Shown here in pieces: positions 60,786-64,000 of a DNA stretch of 64,000 nt (positions are counted from its first letter, which is position 1; the number at the start of each line of letters is the position of its first letter). The position numbers and the translations under genes are program-made. The notes beneath the pieces are model-generated. The model was not told the origin of the DNA and searched no databases. It saw only the letters and a list, made by a program, of their open reading frames with translations. The DNA comes from Anaeromyxobacter paludicola. GTDB lineage: Bacteria; Myxococcota; Myxococcia; Myxococcales; Anaeromyxobacteraceae. The stretch lies in contig NZ_AP025592.1 in NCBI RefSeq assembly GCF_023169965.1, forward strand, positions 2,604,001-2,668,000. Direction: 5' to 3'.

Positions 60786-63044
60786 CTAGATCCTCGGGTG
60801 ACACCTCAGGCACATCCCGAAGTCGGACTTGAAGCCGTACGGCCGCCCCCAGACCGGCGCCTCCGCCATGTGGCAGGCCACGTTGCCGCAGCGCTTCGTC
60901 GCCGGGTCGTAGGTCGCGCCGGCCAGGCCGAAGGACACGGTGGTGCCGTTCACCTGGACGATCGCGGCCGGCCAGTCGAGCCAGCCGGGGTTGCCGTCGG
61001 TGAGCCAGTACGGCGCGCTCGGCGCGTCGAGCCCGCCCGGCAGCCACGGCCACGGCTGCGGCAGCGCGGTCCGCGGATCGAAGACCACGTCGCGCGCGCC
61101 GTTCACGTGGCGCAGCGGCAGCACCTTTCCCGAGCCGGCCGCGGGGCCGCCGCCGGCGTGGCAGGCGGTGCACTGGAGCTGCTGGTACACGCGCAGCGCG
61201 GTGCGGCCGGCGTAGCCGCCCGCGAGCTGGTAGTCGCCGCTGGTGTCGAGGTAGTAGAAGCCGCTCGGGCCGACGTTGGCGGGATCGGCGGTGTCGTAGT
61301 GGCAGGTCTGGCAGGTGATCGGCGCCGCGTCCTGCCCCGCCTTCCAGCCGCCGTGCTTGCTCTGGTGCCACGGCCCGGGCTCGCCGAGGAAGTGGCCGAA
61401 CTCGAAGCCGTCGTCGGCGAGGCCGAGGTGGCTGTTGGCGGTCGCGCTGCCCGGGTCGCCCGAGGCGTAGCGCGGCGGGTTGCCGTGACAGCCGGCGCAG
61501 CCGAGGTGCGCCGTGGCGCTCCAGTCCGGGCTCGCCACCGGGACCGGCGACGGCTGGCCGCTCGAGTGGCAGTAGGTGCCGCTGCAGGTGCGGGTGGCGG
61601 GGTCGTACGCCGCGTCGGTGGCGCTGCGGGCCTTGAGCGAGCCCGCGGGCGCCCCCGCCTCGTGCAGCACCACCTCGGCCGTGCCGTCCATGTGCTTCGC
61701 CGGGTCCACCGGGTGGCAGTTGCCGCAGCCGAAGGCGTACGCGGCCGGCGCGGTGGTGGGCGTGGCCGCCGGGTAGCGATCCTGGAGCACGCTCGTGTCG
61801 CCGTACGTCCCCGACGCCTCGGCGCCGGTGATCCCGAAGTGTGCGAGGTGCGCGCCGGTGTCCGGCGGGAAGCCGTGGCACGCGCCGCAGCCCACGCCGC
61901 CCCCGCCGCCCGAGAGGTCGGCGACGCCGTTCACGTGCTTGCCGCCGGCGACGTTGAGCGTGCCGTCCGCGTTCATCGTCTTCGCGTGGCAGTAGACGCA
62001 GACCGTGAGCCTGCTCGGGATGGCGGGATGCGGCGAGGGCGGCGGCAGCCCGTGGCACGCGTCGCAGGCGAGGGTCGTGGTGCCCCAGACCGGCGAGCCG
62101 CCCGGGCCGTGACAGTAGGCGGCGCAGGTACCCGTGCTCGCGTCGTACGTGCCGAGCGCGGCCGGGAGCTGGCCCGAGCCGGTGAGCGCGACGGTGGCCC
62201 GCGCGTTCTGGCCGCCGACGTGATCGTAGGTGCTCGGCACGGCGTGGCAGGTGCCGCACGGGAACGGCGCCGCCAGCGCGGTCCCGTCGGCGGCGACGCC
62301 GGTGAGGTGCGCCTGGTGCGCGCCGGTGCGGGCCGGGTTCATCGCGCTCCCGAGCCGCTGCCGGACGTCGTCGGGCGGCGCGGCCCAGGTCGGGTGGACG
62401 GCGACGTCGTAGCCCGCCTTGGACTGCGCGGTCCGCGCGCCGTGGCAGAACGAGCAGTCGGTCCGCCAGCTCACGTACCCGGCGGTCTGGTGGCAGCCGT
62501 CGCAGCCGGGCGCGATGCCGACGCCGGTGAGGTTGGGGCCGTGGCAGCTCGAGGCGGTGCAGCCCGGCGCGCCCGCCACCTTGCCCAGGAAGTCGAGGAA
62601 GGCGGGCCCGTGCTGCGCCGGGTCGGAGAAGTTCCCCGAGTGCCCGACCTGCGTGAAGACGGCGAAGAAGGCGTAGACCGTCCGGTCGGCGCCGCTCGCG
62701 AGGACGCAGCCGGCGCTGCCGCCGCAGTCCCCGGCCCAGGACTGGAAGGCGTAGCCGGCCTTCGGCGTCGCGGTGAGCGTCGCGCGCTCGGACCAGCCGT
62801 AGGTCGCGCTGCAGGCGGTGGCGGCCGTGGGGTAGCCGCAGTTGATCCGCCCGTCGCTCGAGCTGACGATCCCGTTGGCGGGCCGGCTGCCGACCCGGAC
62901 GTTGAAGCTGACGCCGAAGACCATCTCCTGGGCGGCCTGCTCGGCCGCTCCCTGGGTGGTGCCCTCGCGCCCGCACGCCAGCAGGGCGAGCAGGCTGACG
63001 ACGGGGGCGAGGAGACGCTGCACTCGACCGCGCGCACCGGACAT
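60786..63044 (-). CDS. CxxxxCH/CxxCH-family outer-membrane lipoprotein cytochrome (15 haem sites)
   Basis: 752 residues; lipobox LLALLAC (Cys24). ATG 63044 has GGGAGG 5 nt upstream; a longer frame exists but lacks such a site. Beta module FNVRVGSRPANGIVSSSDGRINCG ... LTATPKAGYAFQSWAGDCGGSAGCVLASGADRTVYAFF; first haem pair CTASSCH (CX4CH) and CDGCH. In total 11 CXXCH, one CX3CH (CAAYCH) and three CX4CH (CTASSCH, CSGTYCH, CGNVACH). It is very close in layout to the 51799-54087 protein, including SGFYYLDTSGDYQLAGG and LPLRHVNGARDVVFDPRT near the C-terminus. Likely an outer-surface electron-transfer protein. Confidence 0.9.
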   Translation of the reverse strand: MSGARGRVQRLLAPVVSLLALLACGREGTTQGAAEQAAQEMVFGVSFNVRVGSRPANGIVSSSDGRINCGYPTAATACSATYGWSERATLTATPKAGYAFQSWAGDCGGSAGCVLASGADRTVYAFFAVFTQVGHSGNFSDPAQHGPAFLDFLGKVAGAPGCTASSCHGPNLTGVGIAPGCDGCHQTAGYVSWRTDCSFCHGARTAQSKAGYDVAVHPTWAAPPDDVRQRLGSAMNPARTGAHQAHLTGVAADGTALAAPFPCGTCHAVPSTYDHVGGQNARATVALTGSGQLPAALGTYDASTGTCAAYCHGPGGSPVWGTTTLACDACHGLPPPSPHPAIPSRLTVCVYCHAKTMNADGTLNVAGGKHVNGVADLSGGGGGVGCGACHGFPPDTGAHLAHFGITGAEASGTYGDTSVLQDRYPAATPTTAPAAYAFGCGNCHPVDPAKHMDGTAEVVLHEAGAPAGSLKARSATDAAYDPATRTCSGTYCHSSGQPSPVPVASPDWSATAHLGCAGCHGNPPRYASGDPGSATANSHLGLADDGFEFGHFLGEPGPWHQSKHGGWKAGQDAAPITCQTCHYDTADPANVGPSGFYYLDTSGDYQLAGGYAGRTALRVYQQLQCTACHAGGGPAAGSGKVLPLRHVNGARDVVFDPRTALPQPWPWLPGGLDAPSAPYWLTDGNPGWLDWPAAIVQVNGTTVSFGLAGATYDPATKRCGNVACHMAEAPVWGRPYGFKSDFGMCLRCHPRI

Positions 63045-63111
63045 CGTGACCTCCCTGCTCGCCCTCCGGCAAGACGATCGCCGGACGAGGCCGGCGAGCG
63101 TCCGGCGACGA

Positions 63112-63126
63112 TGCAAAGGTAACGCC
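63112..63126 (-). promoter_or_regulatory. possible sigma-54 promoter of the cytochrome gene at 60786-63044
   Basis: On the minus strand GGCGTTACCTTTGCA: GG-N10-GC spacing and a perfect TTTGCA -12 element, with a weaker -24 box. The transcript would begin near 63101 with a hairpin (CGCCGGAC/GTCCGGCG, 63079-63107) at its very 5' end. The gap 63045-63412 holds no gene. Confidence 0.5.
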
Positions 63127-63355
63127 CTCACCCATACCGCGGGTGCGTCTCACTCCAAGTGCGCGCGCGGACGGGCGGGGCTGCGCCGTGTTGCCCCTTA
63201 CGACGCAAGCCCCGATCCACGCAGATTGTGCGGAAGCGGCGGGCGCGAGACAGATTTTGCGGCGCCGCGGCGGGCCTGCCGGGGGCGCCTCTGCCGCTCC
63301 CGCGCGCGCCCATGGCACTCAATTGGATTGCGACCGGCGCCTCGAGCCCGCGCCG

Positions 63356-63370
63356 GGCGCGCAATCTGCT
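63356..63370 (+). promoter_or_regulatory. possible sigma-54 promoter of the cytochrome gene at 63413
   Basis: GGCGCGCAATCTGCT: right GG-N10-GC spacing and a -12 box CTGCT identical to that of the promoter at 37646. The expected leader is about 32 nt, with GGGGGGA before the ATG. Confidence 0.45.
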
Positions 63371-63412
63371 AACGTCCCCAGCCGTTCCGCGGTCCGGAAC
63401 GGGGGGACCCAC

Positions 63413-64000
63413 ATGAAGCGATCGATCGCGTTCGCGGCGCTCGTCCTGTTCGCCGCCACGGCCGCCCAGGCCCAGTCGGGCCCGGCCAAGAAGCGCCGCC
63501 CGCTGCCGTACGAGTTCGGCCGGGTGGTCATCGCGAACCAGTCGGAGAAGGCCGGCTTCGCGCCGGTGGTCTTCGAGCACTGGTTCCACCGCACGAAGTA
63601 CACCTGCCGCGTCTGCCACGTGGACATCGGCTTCGCCATGAAGCCCGGCGGCACCAACATCCGCGCGGCCGACAACGCGAACGGCTTCTACTGCGGCGCC
63701 TGCCACAACAAGAAGCTGGTCTCCGACGGGCACCCGGTCTTCGAGGCCTGCACCAAGGCCGCGACCGGCGACCGCCGCACCTGCGTCCGCTGTCACTCGC
63801 TCGGCATGAACGTGAAGCCGGAGCACGACTTCGCCTCGGTGACGGCCAAGCTGCCCCGGGGCCGCTTCGGCAACGGCGTCGACTGGGAGAAGGCGGAGGA
63901 GGACCACCTCATCAACCCCTCCGACCACCTCGAGGGCGTCTCCATCGCCCGCACCTCGATCTCGGCGCAGAAGGACTTCGCCCTCTCGCCCAAGCTCGCC
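63413..64000 (+). CDS. c7-type multihaem cytochrome, N-terminal part (3' end outside window)
   Basis: 196 residues are visible; the frame runs off the right edge. Signal peptide MKRSIAFAALVLFAATAAQA. Three CXXCH so far: CRVCH, CGACH, CVRCH. VVFEHWFHRTKYTCRVCHVDIGFAMKPGGTNI is closely related to the first half of the hexahaem protein at 18370-19185, so the complete product probably also has six haems. GGGGGGA precedes the ATG. A periplasmic electron carrier role is likely. Confidence 0.88.
   Translation, partial: MKRSIAFAALVLFAATAAQAQSGPAKKRRPLPYEFGRVVIANQSEKAGFAPVVFEHWFHRTKYTCRVCHVDIGFAMKPGGTNIRAADNANGFYCGACHNKKLVSDGHPVFEACTKAATGDRRTCVRCHSLGMNVKPEHDFASVTAKLPRGRFGNGVDWEKAEEDHLINPSDHLEGVSIARTSISAQKDFALSPKLA

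Noticed and set aside
63315-63333. TGGCACTCAATTGGATTGC as a sigma-54 promoter before the gene at 63413
   Set aside because: The GG to GC distance is too long; the site at 63356 has correct spacing.
1-64000. tRNA or rRNA genes
   Set aside because: I looked for T-loop and cloverleaf signatures in the intergenic regions and found none; a covariance search would be needed to be certain.

Overview
The window is high-GC, strongly third-position-biased DNA that reads as chromosome from an Anaeromyxobacter-like member of the Myxococcota. The evidence is an exceptional number of multihaem c-type cytochromes (about 150 haem-binding motifs by my count, including CX3CH and CX4CH variants), a matrixin-type protease with a MYXO-CTERM-like tail, and several GG-N10-GC (sigma-54) promoters in front of cytochrome and urea-transport genes. 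The assignment to a genus is inference.

Region by region. 1-1.5 kb: end of a membrane-cytochrome operon. 1.9-3.1 kb: a lone, lower-GC Shedu-type (DUF4263) defence nuclease gene with a zinc-ribbon N-terminus. 3.6-9.2 kb: a complete urea ABC transporter operon urtABCDE on the minus strand behind a sigma-54-like promoter. 9.4-21.8 kb: mostly housekeeping genes (beta-propeller protein, ispG, a lipid-anchored DsbA-like oxidoreductase, HDOD protein, trxB, moaC, HNH protein, TatD-like protein, two small cytochromes, glmU).

21.9-36.9 kb (all minus strand) is the centre of the window. It opens with a clear homologue of the Geobacter nanowire cytochrome OmcS (35514-36932). This is followed by an intrinsic terminator/attenuator and then by a beta-propeller lipoprotein, a 723-residue outer-membrane beta-barrel, two LpoB/GNA1162-like lipoproteins, a parvulin-type prolyl isomerase, a 26-haem and a 16-haem periplasmic cytochrome, two NHL-repeat proteins and a terminal lipoprotein. 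Together these could export, fold and wire an extracellular cytochrome filament. 37.8-44.1 kb (plus strand): two large 12-haem outer-membrane lipoprotein cytochromes, each behind a sigma-54 promoter and a duplicated, apparently covarying structured 5' leader of about 120 nt. omcS has a 5' leader of the same length and plan.

44.2-48.7 kb: an accessory island with a cluster of about 25-nt REP-like repeats, a hybrid histidine kinase, a RAYT-type (REP-associated tyrosine) transposase with one repeat copy beside it, and a BrnT/BrnA toxin-antitoxin pair. 48.7-51.7 kb: a protein built to span the periplasm, a matrixin-like protease and a small secreted protein. 51.8-64 kb: four paralogous CxxxxCH/CxxCH outer-membrane cytochromes (one carrying C-terminal fibronectin-III-like domains), two paralogous trihaem proteins and, at the right edge, a paralogue of the hexahaem cytochrome at 18.4 kb.

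Six large cytochromes in the window share one N-terminal plan: lipobox, Ser-rich linker, a disulphide-capable InlB-B-repeat-like beta domain, then a first haem pair. I think this shared anchor module, the sigma-54 regulon with structured leaders, and the OmcS locus are the most notable contents. No tRNA, rRNA or CRISPR array was recognised.
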